From Candidatus Hinthialibacteria bacterium OLB16 (GTDB lineage Bacteria > Hinthialibacterota > Hinthialibacteria > OLB16): a stretch of DNA of 64,000 nucleotides. A program made the translations under genes and the position numbers. The notes beneath the pieces were generated by a model that saw nothing but the letters and a program-made list of their open reading frames with translations, did not search any database and had not been told where the DNA came from. Below are positions 26,764 through 37,149 of this stretch, piece by piece (position 1 is the stretch's first letter; the number at the start of each line of letters is the position of its first letter). The stretch covers positions 1 through 64,000 of the forward strand of contig LMZT01000020.1 of assembly GCA_001567115.1 (NCBI GenBank), read 5' to 3'.

Positions 26764-28176
26764 TCAGGTCTCCTCACGGACTGGCTGAGAATCGAGCGCG
26801 AGAAGAATCACTTTTTCCCGTGACATCTCCCATGCGCCGATGACCAGATAAGTCGCCAGAGCTGCGCCCAGAGACACCAGGTAAGGGTAGCGCACCTGGG
26901 CCACATAGGAGCCTGAAACATAAACCAGGATTCCCACGATCAGGGTTGCATAGCCGCTCACAACCCTCCCGAAGCGGGTAAACAGGCCGAAGAAGACCAC
27001 TATAAAAATCCCTGTGCTTCCGAAAGCCGAAGCCTCTTCGACCAGGTCATGAACCCCATCGGCACTGACTGCCAGAAAGTAAGAAACCAGCCCGAAAAAG
27101 AAAACAGATCCACGGGAGATCATTACCTTTTTCTTTTCACTCAGGCCCGGCATCAATGGGATGATCAGGTTGTGCGAAGTCAAGCCGCCCGCAGCCAGCA
27201 GCGCGCTGTCGACTGTGGAAAGAATCGCCGAGATCAATGCCCCAGCAAACAGGACAAACAGAAATGGATTCAGATAGTGCTGCGCCAGCTCGGGCAGGAA
27301 ATGCTCGGGTATCTCAAGGCCGGGAAGTATCGCTGGCCCGATCAGTCCCAGGAAAACCGGAATCATGCCGACACAGAAATACAGCAGCCCGGCCAGCAGA
27401 GCCGAGTTTCTCGCAACCTCTGGTGATCGGGCTGCCAGGGTGCGTGATATCAGTTCCTGGGAAAGCAGGGAGCCGATAATCGGGATGCACCAGGATTCCA
27501 TCTGGGCCAGTGGAGATTCCTCCTGTGCGTAGGCCAGATTGAGACGGGATGAATCCAGATGGGTGAAATTTCCACTTGCGTATTCATAACCGATATATCC
27601 CGAGATAATGAGCAAACCCAGAATGAGCACAATGCCCTGGATGAAGTCTGTGCAGGCATCGGCAATCATTCCACCGCGGGCTGTGTAAATGATGACCACC
27701 GCGGCCGAGAGGGCGATGGCGATGTCCAGTGTCATTTCCGATGCTGCGGACAGCACGGATCCGAAGGCTCGAATCTGTGCGCCGGCCCACATCACCGAGG
27801 TTGGGACCAGCAGGATGACAGACAGGCGCTCCACCCCGGGAGAGAATCGATCGCGAAACAAATCTGCCAGAGTTGTATATTGCTTTCGCCACAATGGTGC
27901 CGCGATGAACAGTCCCATCAGCAGCAGGCAGATGGTGTAACCGAAAGGGTCCATCCGTGCGCCAGCCAGTCCATGGGCATAGACTTCTCCCGAGGCCCCG
28001 ATACAGGTTTCCGCTCCGAACCAGGTGGCGAATATGGTCATGACCAGCAGGCCATACCCGAAACGCCTTCCACCCAGCAGGTAATCGGCTTCAGTCGATA
28101 TCTTTCGGGAAACGAGCAGGCCAACAACTAATTGGGCGCCGACATACGCGAACACACCCCAGAGGACAAGGTTCAA
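26764..28176 (-). CDS. Sodium/solute symporter (SSS family)
   Basis: It is a cytoplasmic-membrane transporter with about 13 hydrophobic segments. The protein has about 470 residues when started at the TTG 28176, where GGAGGG lies 9 bases upstream and the first helix follows at once (LNLVLWGVFAYVGAQLVVG). The frame is open to 28329, but that extension looks unlike a transporter N-terminus. Family features are EADYLLGGRRFGYGLLVMTI in the second helix, ATWFGAETCIGASGEVYAHG in the substrate/sodium core and YTARGGMIADACTDFIQG. It could carry sugars, amino acids or other solutes with sodium. It lies 115 bases after the lipoprotein gene in the same direction and is convergent with the GH42-like gene, with one base between stops. 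Confidence 0.9.
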   Translation of the reverse strand: MNLVLWGVFAYVGAQLVVGLLVSRKISTEADYLLGGRRFGYGLLVMTIFATWFGAETCIGASGEVYAHGLAGARMDPFGYTICLLLMGLFIAAPLWRKQYTTLADLFRDRFSPGVERLSVILLVPTSVMWAGAQIRAFGSVLSAASEMTLDIAIALSAAVVIIYTARGGMIADACTDFIQGIVLILGLLIISGYIGYEYASGNFTHLDSSRLNLAYAQEESPLAQMESWCIPIIGSLLSQELISRTLAARSPEVARNSALLAGLLYFCVGMIPVFLGLIGPAILPGLEIPEHFLPELAQHYLNPFLFVLFAGALISAILSTVDSALLAAGGLTSHNLIIPLMPGLSEKKKVMISRGSVFFFGLVSYFLAVSADGVHDLVEEASAFGSTGIFIVVFFGLFTRFGRVVSGYATLIVGILVYVSGSYVAQVRYPYLVSLGAALATYLVIGAWEMSREKVILLALDSQPVREET

Positions 28177-28291
28177 CTTTTGAAACCCTCCAGGTGAGAG
28201 AATGAGTGACCAGGCTGATCTGATCGTGAAATTATCAATTTCCGCCTGAACTGCAAGTCCCTGCCGCTCCCTCGATTGCCAGATTACTTCA

Positions 28292-29275
28292 TCATTTTGG
28301 TTCAAAGGCCGCAGTCTGATCATGCGCATTCAGGACCACACGGCGGTGGCTCAGAAGAAATGGCGTCCCGAGGCTTCCGGCATGGCGGCCATCCTGCCTT
28401 TTTTCGACAAAAACTGTGGAGCCGGTATCGAAGGTGTGCCCGGCGATTTTCACCGGGAAGGGAAGCCGGTAGGCTTTGACTGTATAGGTCCCGCGAAGTG
28501 TGCGGCATTCAGCGGTTCCAATGCTCGGTGTGGATTCGATCTTTTTCCCATAGATGCCATTCGAGTCAAAAATCAGATTCGAATTGGAGCCGGTATCGAG
28601 CAGAAAACGCACACTGCGATCGGTTCCCACTTCGAGTGGCAGCACAAAGCCATTGTTGTCCGGCACCCACACCAGAGCCACCCGTGTCTTGATCCCATGG
28701 ACCTGAGGAGCACTGAATGAACGCAGGAACAGCCGCTTCTGTTCGATCGCCAGTTCAATCTCCCCGCGATGGAGCAGCGAGGCTCCCAGCACTCCTTCCA
28801 GCCTTTCAGCTCCTCCCCTGCGGCCGAGGGCATCGATGTCCTCATCCTGGACAAAGGCCACCACTTCATTCCGCAGGACAAATTCTCCGATCTTCAGCCT
28901 TGAGGTTGTGTAGAGGGTCTGTTCGCTGGTGGAGCCTGAAGCCGTAATTATTTCTGCCCTGGCCAGAGGGGTGGCGCCAATTTCCTTCTGGAGGGACTGC
29001 CGGATCAATGTGACCGAACTTCCCGTATCGAGCTGAAACAGATATTCCTTGCTCCGGCATGTCACCTGGACACCAATGAAGGGCGACTGGGATTTGCTGC
29101 CTGGAGAAATTCCGACCAGGGGAGCGGAGATCTCCGACTCGGCCGGGGCCATGCGGGTAACCAGCTCCGGCCAGGTGTGGTTGCGTTGAATCAGGGAATA
29201 GCACGAACTCAGCCCCACTGAAAACAGCGCAATCAATACCCAGCGAATGTGACCGGAGAAACCAGGCGCGCACAC
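28292..29275 (-). CDS. Lipoprotein with two retropepsin-like (DTG) aspartic protease domains
   Basis: A 327-residue protein with an N-terminal hydrophobic signal and a lipobox LSSC (Cys near residue 25), so probably membrane-anchored. Two aspartic protease-like halves follow, each with a DTGS motif: YLFQLDTGSSVTLI at about residue 83 and VRFLLDTGSNSNLIF at about residue 227, each followed by a family-like GVLGASLL or GSLGTPFL flap end. Single-domain retropepsin-like proteins dimerise; two in one chain could act as a pepsin-like pair. The start is GTG at 29275, and no strong ribosome site is seen. About 290 bases of unassigned sequence separate it from the divergent helicase gene. No known partner is adjacent. 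Confidence 0.75.
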   Translation of the reverse strand: MCAPGFSGHIRWVLIALFSVGLSSCYSLIQRNHTWPELVTRMAPAESEISAPLVGISPGSKSQSPFIGVQVTCRSKEYLFQLDTGSSVTLIRQSLQKEIGATPLARAEIITASGSTSEQTLYTTSRLKIGEFVLRNEVVAFVQDEDIDALGRRGGAERLEGVLGASLLHRGEIELAIEQKRLFLRSFSAPQVHGIKTRVALVWVPDNNGFVLPLEVGTDRSVRFLLDTGSNSNLIFDSNGIYGKKIESTPSIGTAECRTLRGTYTVKAYRLPFPVKIAGHTFDTGSTVFVEKRQDGRHAGSLGTPFLLSHRRVVLNAHDQTAAFEPK

Positions 29276-29565
29276 GGTATCTGAATTAAGCCTTGCTCAA
29301 CTCATCTTCTCAGCTGGATTTTCCTGTTGGCTGCACACCCTGAAAACAGCCACATTTCAGAGGCACCACTAGGAAATATGGCATAAAACGTTTATGAAAA
29401 TACATGGATGGCACCTCCAGGCTTTTCCATCGAGTCGAATGGGTGCATCGAATGGAAACAGGCCGGATGAATACGGCGGGGCCGGTTTCCTCTTTCGTAA
29501 TCATCGGTCAATACGTTAAGGAAAACGCCGCAAAGCTTCAATGACATGAGGATTTTCTGAAATTT

Positions 29566-31631
29566 GTGAACAGCCGCCGGGAGGTATCCATATCCGAATG
29601 CCTGCAGGGCTTCTTTTCAGAGGAGGGAACACTCTCCAAATCTCTTCCATCGTATGAGTTCCGCCCCGAACAGCTGGCCATGGCAACCGCAGTTGCCAGA
29701 GCGATCGAGACGGAGCGGATTCTGCTTCTGGAGGCTGGAACCGGTGTTGGAAAGTCCCTGGCCTACCTTGCACCCGCCATCATCCATGCCATTCAGGAAG
29801 AAAAACACATCTACATCGGGACCGGCACAAAAACTCTCCAGCACCAGCTGATGGAGAAAGAACTTCCATTCCTCAAACGATACCTCGAATCCTCCTTTTC
29901 TTATGCTCTCTGTGTGGGTTCAGAAAATTATGTGTGTGAGCGCCGCCTGGGAGGCGGAGCATTTCCCGGGCAGGAAGACCTCTTCCCGAATCCCGATGAA
30001 ATCAGCCAGCTGCGTGCCTGGGCGCAGACTTGCAGACAGGGGCTTCGTTCGGAACTCGATTTTCCATGTTCCCCCCAGACCTGGCACCAGATCTGCCGGG
30101 TGCCGGAGCTCTGTGCCGGGCAGAAATGCCCTAAAGGGGGGGACTGTTTCTACCAGCGGGCACGGGCCCGCATTGCCAGAGCCACTGTCCGGGTTGGCAA
30201 CCACCACCTGCTGTTTGCGGATCTTCAATCCGATTGGGAGTACCTCCCCGCCTCGGATATCCTGATTCTGGATGAAGCCCATAACATCGACCAGACAGCC
30301 TCGGATTGCCTCGGAACCGAATTCTCCCATCGTGCTCTCGTGCGTGTCTGGGAGACCCTGCGAGGTGTGGAAGGGCGCAACTGCCTGATCGGCTCCCTGC
30401 AGGAAATTCCCATCGAACAACGGCTGGGGGTGCTGGATCTGATTCGGAAAGCTGAAAAGCAATTCCATGAATCGATCGACTGGTTTCTCCGGGAAATCCT
30501 TGGAGATTCCTCGCGCATCGCTGTCAGCCAGGACACAGCGGTTGTCGGGTTAAACCATTTCATTGAACCGATTTCGGAAGTTGTCGCCGCACTGCGCCTG
30601 GTTGCACGCAAACTTCTCCATGATGAAGTTAAAAAGGAATGCGAAGGCTACATCAATCGTCTGGACCGGATCGTGGCCGATGCCAAAATGATCTCGGACC
30701 TTCAAGAGGGTGCTCCCTGGCTGCTGTGGTGCGAGGAGGTGATGATTCGTTCACGCTCCCATCCAACCGGTGTCCGTTCGGCGGCTTTTCATGCAACCCC
30801 CCTGGAACCGGGGCGCATCCTGAATGAAAAGCTCTATCCGCACTTTGAATCCAGCATCCTCGTTTCGGCAACCCTCTCGACAGGGGGAGATTTTTCCTAT
30901 GCCCAGGAGCGTCTCGGGACTGCCAAAGCGGAGACCCTCACCCTCCCCTCTCCCTTCGATTACCAGAATCACCTGCTTCTCTACACCCCCGATGACCTTC
31001 CGGATCCGGTGGATGCCGATTCATATTTCTCCCAGGTCTCCGTACGGATCGATGCGCTGGTCGATCTGGCGGAGGGAGGCACTTTTGTTCTGTGCACCAG
31101 CTATTCCTCCCTCAACAAACTGTATGAATCCTTCTGCCAGTCACACGGGCTGCCACCCTCCACGGGTAAATCCCGTTCATCGAATAAACAGATCTCTGCC
31201 TTTCGCCAGGGGGATATTCCCAAGGAACGCATGCTTGAAGAATTTAAATCAGCAAAGAAGGCGGTGCTCTTCGGCGCTGCCACTTTCTGGCAGGGAGTGG
31301 ATGTGCCCGGCAGGATCTTGAACTGGTGATCATCACGCGGCTTCCTTTTCAGTCACCGGATGATCCAGTCCTCGATGCCCGCATCCGCCATTGCCGTGCA
31401 CGCGGAGGCAACCCTTTCTTCCACATTCAGGTTCCCGATGCGGTCATGCAGTTCCGCCAGGGGATCGGGCGCTTGATCCGCAGCAAAACAGACCGGGGCG
31501 TAGTCGCGATTCTGGATTCACGCATCCGGAAGAAAGGTTATGGCAAGGAGTTCCTCGCTTCGGTGCCTCCCTGCCGGGTGGCCAGCCATCTCGATGAGGT
31601 CCGACAGTTCTTCTCGAAACCCCATCCATGA
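29566..31631 (+). CDS. DinG/YoaA-type (Rad3 family) ATP-dependent helicase, frameshifted
   Basis: Superfamily 2 DNA helicase of about 688 residues once two frames are joined. The first frame has Walker A EAGTGVGKSLAYL, four cysteines suggestive of a [4Fe-4S] cluster (CVGSENYVC and CPKGGDC) and the DEAH box ILDEAHNID. It ends at 31329 just after FWQGVDVPG. The second frame (31326-31631) continues ELVIITRLPFQSP and the motif VI region VMQFRQGIGRLIRS. Adding one G at 31313-31314 yields GVDVPGRDLELVIIT, the normal family junction. Members unwind DNA in repair and replication stress. The start is the GTG at 29566, with a weak GAGG upstream. The error is more likely in the sequence than in the gene. 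Confidence 0.88.
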
Positions 31632-31688
31632 TTCCTGTAAAATGGGGAGTTTGCAGGCACACTCATTTTTATCTGGCTGCCCGTATTT

Positions 31689-33056
31689 TCAGGAATTCTC
31701 TTTGAGCACAATCTCTCTGAAGATACCCAGGGCCTCTTCGAGAGCAGCCTGATCGATGCACAGGGGTGGATTGATTTTTATGGTCCCTCCTCCCGGACCT
31801 ACCGGAGCGAAAGTCAGAATTCCATTTTCATAACAACGCTGTGTGATTCGGTGCGCCAGCTCGCCATCCGGCTCCTTTGTCCCGGGTTTGACAAACCGGA
31901 TGCCGCTCACCAGCCCTTTCCCATGCACAACGCCAATGCACGCGGCTTCGTCCTTGAGTCCCTGGAGAAACTCCTGCTGGATCTGGCCCAGCTGGTTCGA
32001 ATTCTCCACCAGGTTTTCCCATTCGATGATCTCGATTCCAGCCAGTGCGGCACGGCAGCAGATCGGGTTTCCTGAATGGGTGCTGGTCATCTCGCCATGC
32101 CCGAACTGGTCCATCAGTTCGGCTTTTCCGAGGACAGCAGACAGCGGCATCCCGCTGCTGATCCCCTTTCCACAGCACATCAGATCCGGTTCGATCCGGT
32201 AATGCTCGAAGCCGAACCATTTCCCGCAACGCCCGAAGCCGGCCTGAACCTCATCCAGGACCAGGACAATCTGATGGCTTGTGCACCACTCCCTCAGCGC
32301 CTGCATGAATTCCACAGGTGCAAAGGAAGCAGTTGCTCCCTGATAGGTTTCAAGCAGGACACAGGCGATTTCATCGGTCGTGACCGATCTTTCCGAGAGA
32401 GCACCGAGGAAGGATTCAAAACGGGTCTCCTCATTCTGGTAGCCATCCGGGAAGGGGACCTGCACAAAAGTGGGATCCTCCTGCTGGATCCAGGCTTTCA
32501 GAGCAGGGATTCCTCCAGCCATTTGCGATCCCAATGTCCGGCCATGAAAGGCATTCTGGAAACTGATGATCCGCTTCTTGCGGCTTCCACCCTGTGATGT
32601 GCCATGCCGTCTCGAAATCTTGATGGCGCATTCAATCGCCTCGGATCCCGTGGTCAGCAGGAAAGCCTTTTCCATCGAGGCCGGGGTGACCTGCACCAGC
32701 TTCTCGGAGAGAGCCGCACGCGCCTCATGGGGGAAGCAGTAGCAGTGGTGCAGTCCGCGCTCCAGCTGATCCGCCATCGCTGCACGGACCCAGGATCGGC
32801 CATGCCCGGCATTGGCGACCAGCACCCCGGATGACAGATCGATCCAGCGGTTCCCATAGGGGTCTTCCACTGTATAGCGATGCGCACGATGCCAGATGAC
32901 CGGCGGCTGCCCATGCATGCTGCGCGCTTCATAATGTTCCATCTTCTCCAGCAAAGGGATTGAGGCCGGGTGTGGAAGGGCGCTTTGAATGCGCCGAAAG
33001 TCTGTGGCTATGGGTGCAATTTCCTGAGGGATGCGCGGGTAAGTGCTGGGCTGCAT
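31689..33056 (-). CDS. Class III (omega) aminotransferase, PLP-dependent
   Basis: It is a 455-residue PLP enzyme of the class III family (4-aminobutyrate, acetylornithine, and related aminotransferases). Signature pieces are LLTTGSEAIECAIKISRR, NAFHGRTLGSQMAGG, the PLP-associated LVLDEVQAGFGRCGKWFGFE and the Lys-bearing CGKGISSGMPLSAVLG. The substrate is most likely an omega-amino acid or diamine but cannot be fixed. The ATG at 33056 follows AGGAG by 4 bases; a GTG four codons upstream is also open. It sits 46 bases after the last gene of the secretion operon on the same strand, and no functional link is obvious. Confidence 0.92.
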   Translation of the reverse strand: MQPSTYPRIPQEIAPIATDFRRIQSALPHPASIPLLEKMEHYEARSMHGQPPVIWHRAHRYTVEDPYGNRWIDLSSGVLVANAGHGRSWVRAAMADQLERGLHHCYCFPHEARAALSEKLVQVTPASMEKAFLLTTGSEAIECAIKISRRHGTSQGGSRKKRIISFQNAFHGRTLGSQMAGGIPALKAWIQQEDPTFVQVPFPDGYQNEETRFESFLGALSERSVTTDEIACVLLETYQGATASFAPVEFMQALREWCTSHQIVLVLDEVQAGFGRCGKWFGFEHYRIEPDLMCCGKGISSGMPLSAVLGKAELMDQFGHGEMTSTHSGNPICCRAALAGIEIIEWENLVENSNQLGQIQQEFLQGLKDEAACIGVVHGKGLVSGIRFVKPGTKEPDGELAHRITQRCYENGILTFAPVGPGGGTIKINPPLCIDQAALEEALGIFREIVLKENS

Positions 33057-33102
33057 GTCTCTCCTCACCTGTCGAATTCAGAAAGTAAAAAACCGGGCGC
33101 GG

Positions 33103-33642
33103 TTACTTTGGAACTTCTTTGGTATATTCAACACCACCTTCCTTGTTGAACCAACCCATGACATTGTCGGTCTTCCGCCACAGGAAGATGCGGCCGCCAT
33201 CCTTGTCGATCTTGACAATGACATAAGCGGCTGCTGAAGGATCTTTTGGAACCGTGTCTCCTTCTTTATAAGTTGTCGTCTTCCCATCTCCGGTTGTCAG
33301 CTGCACATTCCGCCCGATGATGTTCTTGATCTTCCATTTTTCATTGACCAGGGGCACCGGGGTTTCGGTGGGTGTGGGGAGAATCGGTTGCGTGGCTGTT
33401 GGTTTGGGGGTCACTAACTGAGAGAACAGGTCAGGCCGGTCTTTGAAAATGGCGATGGCAGTCGCCAGAGGAGTCGGTTCGTAGGCTTCCTCCTCGGCGG
33501 TTTCGATCAGAATTTCATCCGTCTTCATCAGGTCGGCACGCTCTGCTTTGGCCTGCAGAATATCTGTCACCAGCAGCAGGCTCAAACCGCCGGCCAGCAG
33601 AATCAGAATAAAATAGACAAGGAACTCGGTCTTCTGGTTCAT
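33103..33642 (-). CDS. PilP/GspC-like bitopic protein
   Basis: The protein is about 179 residues from the ATG 33642. An inner-membrane helix FLVYFILILLAGGLSLLLV lies near residue 7, followed by a long acidic and proline/threonine-rich linker (PKPTATQPILPTPTETPVP). A small beta domain with IIGRNVQLTTGDGKTTTYKEGD resembles the homology region of GspC or PilP-type proteins, which link the pseudopilus platform to the outer-membrane secretin. The upstream GAAGAAGAAG region serves as ribosome site. No secretin gene is in the window, so the partner is elsewhere. It is the last secretion gene of the operon. Confidence 0.65.
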   Translation of the reverse strand: MNQKTEFLVYFILILLAGGLSLLLVTDILQAKAERADLMKTDEILIETAEEEAYEPTPLATAIAIFKDRPDLFSQLVTPKPTATQPILPTPTETPVPLVNEKWKIKNIIGRNVQLTTGDGKTTTYKEGDTVPKDPSAAAYVIVKIDKDGGRIFLWRKTDNVMGWFNKEGGVEYTKEVPK

Positions 33643-34221
33643 CGGCTTCTTCTTCCCGGCCGGTCCGCGTGATCTTGTGTTCGACCAGGCGGGAGATGTC
33701 CACATCCGCGGTGATGGCTGAGTTTGAGGAAACCCCAGCCCCCTGCCTTCTCCGGACTGTCAGGCTTTTGATTTCAAGAACAGCGGGGTTGGTTTCGATC
33801 TGGTACAGAAACGCGGCCAGTGTGGGCCAGTCAGTCGAAATTGTCTTGAGTGAAAAGAGTAAATCTTGAAATCGTCATCGATGCGCTCAGGATTGCTCTC
33901 GATCTGGGAACTGGGAATGATGGCCGATTCCTCCAGCAGCCGGGTCAGCTCGGCATTGATCCGCTCCTTTTTCTCCTGTTCCGAGCCTTCAATCGACAAA
34001 CTCTCACGGATGCGTTCGAATTCGGCACGGTACTGTTTGGAGCGGACATACTGTTCTTTGGTTTTTTCCCAGTCTTTCCTGATGTCGGCAATCTGCATAT
34101 CCAGGCTCTTGTACTCGTTATACAACGGCCGGAATGCCAGCAGATATCCACCTCCGAACAGGATGGCCAGCGCAGTCAGCCCCATCAGGAATCTTTCACG
34201 TTTTGTCTGTAATACCGCCAT
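33639..34221 (-). CDS. PilO/GspM-like inner-membrane assembly protein, frameshifted
   Basis: A protein with one N-terminal membrane helix (FLMGLTALAILFGGGYLLAF), a coiled-coil (residues about 35-105, rich in Glu/Lys/Arg) and a C-terminal ferredoxin-like domain. The main frame ends at 33760 in an unlikely tail. The neighbouring frame reads SLKTISTDWPTLAAFLYQI and then LEIKSLTVRR, normal PilO sequence. One T restored to the A-run at 33853-33856 joins them. That second frame then runs open to 33515; a further base restored in the CCC at 33655-33657 would place its stop TGA (33641-33639) exactly over the next gene's ATG. I use that end as the likely one. The family stabilises PilN/GspL in the assembly platform. 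Confidence 0.7.
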
Positions 34222-34239
34222 CAGCCTTTCCTTATTCCG

Positions 34240-35784
34240 CTATTCCTGAAGCTTGGGATTTGTGCGCAGGATGGCTGTGGTGCCAGTCACCTGCTGGTAG
34301 TTGGGGATGTCATACTCCCCCCTCATGCGGGACAGATCCTTCGTCTCCAGCCGTCCACGCTCGATGGTTCCCGCAAAGTATGGAGAGTCCCCCAGTATCT
34401 TCACATACGCATCCATATCCGCGCCGGTGTAAGTCTCGAGGTTCATGACCACTGAATCGGATTTCTTGAATGTCAACTGGGTGATTTTGACCTTGTCCGG
34501 GGTTCGCTCGAACAAATCCGACAGCACTTTGAAAGCGGAGTTCTGGCGGTCAATGTTCTGGTTGATCACCTTTAACTTTTTATCGATGACATCGATGTCC
34601 TTGATCTGGGGCTGGATCGCCAGGATTTTGGATTGATAGATTCCGGCCAGTTGTTTTTTGTTCCAGACCGAATGGCCCACCCAGCCTCCCAGGAGCAGCA
34701 GATTGAAAATCAGCAGGATGACAGAGTTGACCAGAAACTGCTTGCGGCGGGCGGCTGCGCGTTCGTGGTAAATCTCCTCCGGGACCAGATTGAAATGGTG
34801 GGTGTTGTGAATTTCCTCGAGTGCCAGACCGATCGGGCTGGAGTAAAAAAGAAGCGGCTCGTTGGATTTTCCAGGATTGATCGGCAGGCGTTGAGTTACA
34901 GGGATGGAAATTTCATTTTCGATGGCATCTTTCAATCCAGGGATTTCACTCCCTGGCCCCGAAAACACAACATACTTCGGCATGGTCCCCATCGGTTCAT
35001 GGGCAAATCCTGTTATCGAACGCTTCAGGTTGCGAACCAGGCCGGCCCACCACTGGTTCTGGTCCTCTGTCCAGTCCATCGGGGGCTTTTCAAAGCTGAT
35101 TCCAAGCGATCCGGATTCAAGATCATCGGTTGCAATCGGCGCAGTCCGTGAAAAGCGCAGCTGGCGGTCAACAATCAGCCCGATCAGGGAGCTCTGGTTA
35201 TCGAGGTGGAAAACTGCAAAGGGTTCCCCATCGCGTTCCCCTTCGCTGCGTGTAAAAGCATAGGCGCAGCCATGCACATCGACATCCAGCCGCAATGGCT
35301 CCAGCCCGGCTTCATCGAGCTCCTCGATGATCTGGTAGAGTTCATTGCGCCGGGCGGCAACCATCAGCACACGGGATTCATTCGCTCCGATCTGCTCGAT
35401 AATCCGATAGGAGATCTCCGCTTCGTCAGGAGGGAAGGGGAGATAACGCTCCACATCGAAAAACAGCATCTCTCGGACTTCTTCCGGATCCCCGGAAGGA
35501 AGGCTGACAAGCCGGGTGATGACATCCTCCCGCGGGACACCCACGATGACATCCCCCAGATCCTTGGGGTGTTTCGAGAGGGCTTCCTTGAGGGCGGCAC
35601 GGCGTCCGGCGAGCAGGTCTTCAGTCACTCCACGCCGCCCATGGGGGGCGTGGGCCTGGGTCAATCCCTTCAAGGAGATTTTTCCCGAGCGGTTGACTGA
35701 CAGTGTCGCAATCCGGACCAGGCGCTTGCCATACTCGATGCCGGTGACAGTTCGCGCCTTATGCGCGGTTTCTTTTTTGGCCAT
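34240..35784 (-). CDS. PilM-PilN fusion (GspL-like) assembly platform protein
   Basis: A 514-residue protein joining an actin-like PilM domain (residues about 1-320) to a PilN-like part. The PilM part has GIEYGKRLVRIATLSV, VIVGVPREDVITRLVSLPS, REMLFFDVERYLPFPPDEA and YVVFSGPGSEIPGL. The second part has a membrane helix LVNSVILLIFNLLLLGGWVG and a periplasmic region with a coiled-coil. In type IV pili PilM and PilN are separate and PilM sits in the cytoplasm on PilN; GspL in type II systems is a natural fusion of this kind. The ATG 35784 overlaps the upstream stop as TGATG. It follows gspK and precedes the PilO-like gene by 18 bases. Confidence 0.85.
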   Translation of the reverse strand: MAKKETAHKARTVTGIEYGKRLVRIATLSVNRSGKISLKGLTQAHAPHGRRGVTEDLLAGRRAALKEALSKHPKDLGDVIVGVPREDVITRLVSLPSGDPEEVREMLFFDVERYLPFPPDEAEISYRIIEQIGANESRVLMVAARRNELYQIIEELDEAGLEPLRLDVDVHGCAYAFTRSEGERDGEPFAVFHLDNQSSLIGLIVDRQLRFSRTAPIATDDLESGSLGISFEKPPMDWTEDQNQWWAGLVRNLKRSITGFAHEPMGTMPKYVVFSGPGSEIPGLKDAIENEISIPVTQRLPINPGKSNEPLLFYSSPIGLALEEIHNTHHFNLVPEEIYHERAAARRKQFLVNSVILLIFNLLLLGGWVGHSVWNKKQLAGIYQSKILAIQPQIKDIDVIDKKLKVINQNIDRQNSAFKVLSDLFERTPDKVKITQLTFKKSDSVVMNLETYTGADMDAYVKILGDSPYFAGTIERGRLETKDLSRMRGEYDIPNYQQVTGTTAILRTNPKLQE

Positions 35785-37149
35785 CAACCCTCTTCCTCAA
35801 AATTCGTGACCAGGAATTTCACCTGCTCTTCAGGCTCACGGTCGCGTTTGAATCGGCTGCGTGAGGCATCATCCAGCTCGATCTCCTCTGTGAAAAGCCT
35901 GAGAACAGTCACATGGATGGTCTTTTTAACATCATTGACGATGCCTGTCGAATGGATCACAAAATAGTCCGAACCCACTCCGAAACTTCCCGACAATCGA
36001 TCCGAATCAGTTGAGTCCAGACCGGCTTTGTCGATACCTTCGCTGTTTTCATCGGAATGGGGAAGAGTCCGGAACTTGCGGTCATCGTCCGATCCCAGCA
36101 TATCATCACTTCCATTACGGTATTTGACAATCTTCTCCGCAACAGTCTGGGCATGGTCCCCCGACTCCTTCTTCTCCCCAGACCATCGCCTGGATGACTT
36201 CAAATGGAGCTGAGTTGAGGTTTGGCTTTCCAATTCTCTCGTTCGACAGACCCGACTGGACAGCCAGAAAATCGCGGATCCCCAGCTGCAGCTTCCCATC
36301 TTCATTGTCATCCGGAGGTGATTCATCCCCATCATCTTCGTTGTCATCCAGCTCCCCGTTATGGTTTGCATCCTCTCCGACAAAAATCAGATTCGTCATT
36401 CCCGGGACCAGCAGGAGCTCCTCGACTGCGCTCAAAGGGCCATTGCGCATAACAGTCCGAGGCCCGTAATTGTCAATCTCTTCGGGTGACTGGTGTGGGT
36501 TGTAATAATAATCCTCATTCGCCTGATCTCCGAACTCCCAGCCCGGAATATCAGTTTCGTCGGTCAATGTCGGCTGGTCATCCGAGTCGACAAAATCGGT
36601 GATCGCCGCCCCCAGGGCCATGGCGTATTTCTCTTCGACTCCGCACACTTCGAGAAGCCGGCGCATGGTGATGTAATTGATGGCGTTGACATTGATCCGC
36701 CCGGAAAGATCCTCCACTTTGACCGTGAATGTGCCGCGGACATCCTCGATCCGTGCCCCTTCTTCTTTTTTTCGGCCTCCCGGATTCAGCCCGTAGGCTT
36801 CCGGATTGTACCCCCAGGCTTCCGATGGGGCATCGTACTGGTAGTTCTCATCCTTATCATCGACTTCAATCAGGTCATCCTCGCCGAGGACTCCCATGTC
36901 TTTAAGTTTGTCTTCGCGAAGGTAAACCATGGCCCTTGCAGCTCCGGCCCTGGCCAGATAGAGGGCCTTGATGCTGTTGGTCTGAAAACCGGTCATGCGG
37001 ATTTCCATCTGGCACTGGCGGGCATAAGTCCAGGCGATGACAGTCAATACCAGCAATGTCCAGATGACTGTCACCAGGATGATTCCCCTTTCGGATTCAG
37101 GCTTCTGATGAATCCCAGGGATGGAGGCAGGCTCGCGGGCGGCTGTCAT
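35784..37149 (-). CDS. gspK: Type II secretion minor pseudopilin GspK, frameshifted
   Basis: GspK is the largest minor pseudopilin and caps the pseudopilus tip. The N-terminal segment RGIILVTVIWTLLVLTVIAW is its helix; instead of an obvious G-F cleavage it has G-I with the usual GspK-like start. Then come YLARAGAARAMVYL, VEDLSGRINVNAI and the acidic, probably calcium-binding stretch EDANHNGELDDNEDD. The first frame ends near 36115 in a cysteine tail, while the second runs on to 35784 with AQTVAEKIVKYRNGS. One G added to the run at 36158-36162 joins them. Total length is about 455 residues. It overlaps gspJ as ATGA and the next gene as TGATG. Confidence 0.82.

Noticed and set aside
28177-28329. 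Longer N-terminus for the SSS transporter
   Set aside because: The extension is hydrophilic and unlike transporter starts, while TTG 28176 has a good ribosome site and leads straight into the first helix.
31300-31330. Programmed ribosomal frameshift in the DinG-type helicase
   Set aside because: There is no slippery heptamer with a following stem-loop or pseudoknot, and similar breaks occur in many unrelated genes, which favours sequence error.
31326-31631. Possible separate short gene after the helicase
   Set aside because: It contains helicase motif VI and joins the upstream frame precisely when one base is restored.
33515-33703. Possible small gene of 62 residues beginning MDISRLVEHKITRT
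   Set aside because: This is the out-of-frame C-terminus of the PilO-like protein exposed by a one-base loss, not a separate gene.
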